This document shows, in pieces, positions 5,153 through 5,254 of a stretch of 5,254 nt of DNA. The first letter of the stretch is position 1. Every line of letters begins with the position of its first letter. The notes beneath the pieces are model-generated. The model was not told the origin of the DNA and made no database searches. It saw nothing but the letters and a program-made list of their open reading frames with translations. Source of the stretch: an uncultured Muribaculaceae bacterium (GTDB lineage: Bacteria; Bacteroidota; Bacteroidia; Bacteroidales; Muribaculaceae); NCBI GenBank assembly GCA_910584735.1, contig CAJUBM010000105.1, positions 5,007 through 10,260 on the forward strand. Direction: 5' to 3'. Made by a program: the position numbers and the translations under genes.

Positions 5153-5254
5153 CCGGCGGACAGCCCTGAGGAAGTCGGAGTTGCGTTGTTCATAGTTTAG
5201 AAATATTGCTGTCCGATAAAACTTTTTGAGACATCGAAAAATTAGGGCTGATTC
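5153..5254 (-). other. Upstream region of the - strand pair, or the missing 5' end of its first gene
   Basis: The far part (about 5195-5254) is AT-rich and looks intergenic. The part next to 5152 (5153-5192) is GC-rich and reads like coding sequence in the frame of the downstream gene. I found no TAnnTTTG box on the - strand here, so no promoter is called. Confidence 0.4.

Noticed and set aside
4787..5200. 137-codon + strand frame opposite the first - strand gene
   Set aside because: It overlaps fully with the - strand pair, which share compact spacing and consistent codon bias; this frame looks like their shadow.
1..5254. tRNA, rRNA, transposase or integrase genes
   Set aside because: I looked on both strands and saw no tRNA-like cloverleaf, rRNA segment or recognisable transposase or recombinase coding sequence.

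Overview
The window looks like chromosomal DNA of a Bacteroidota gut-type bacterium, possibly an Alistipes relative; the genus is a guess. The reasons are three promoters with the Bacteroidota-specific layout (TTTG, 20-nt spacer, TAtaTTTG), a C10 (streptopain/SpeB-like) cysteine protease made as a lipoprotein, and BACON-like lipoproteins.

Positions 1-3941 (+ strand) are a decayed tandem array of one module: promoter and ~105-nt leader, C10 protease, a BACON-like lipoprotein that overlaps the protease stop by 29 nt, then a long GC-rich palindrome. Module A (1-725) has lost nearly all of its protease, and its lipoprotein is cut short by a junction with a palindrome arm. Module B (726-3077) is complete: protease 889-2343, lipoprotein 2315-2938, palindrome 2956-3077. 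Module C (3078-4161) keeps promoter and leader, about the last 57 codons of a protease, an intact lipoprotein (3354-3941) and a palindrome. The two proteases were lost through different breakpoints, while the promoters and the lipoprotein genes remain.

Positions 3942-4245 separate the array from convergent genes. They hold a composite inverted repeat: near-perfect 23-bp outer repeats enclosing a 44-bp-arm palindrome. Positions 4246-5152 (- strand) carry two closely spaced GC-rich genes of unrecognised function. The start of the first of these is uncertain, because its frame stays open to the window edge.

The likely working unit is module B: a secreted, surface or periplasmic protease with a co-expressed lipoprotein partner. 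By analogy with the SpeB/Spi and Bacteroides fragilis Bfp/Bfi pairs, the lipoprotein may inhibit the protease or give immunity to it. Modules A and C would then be orphan partner genes. That role is inference; the gene layout and the remnants are directly visible.
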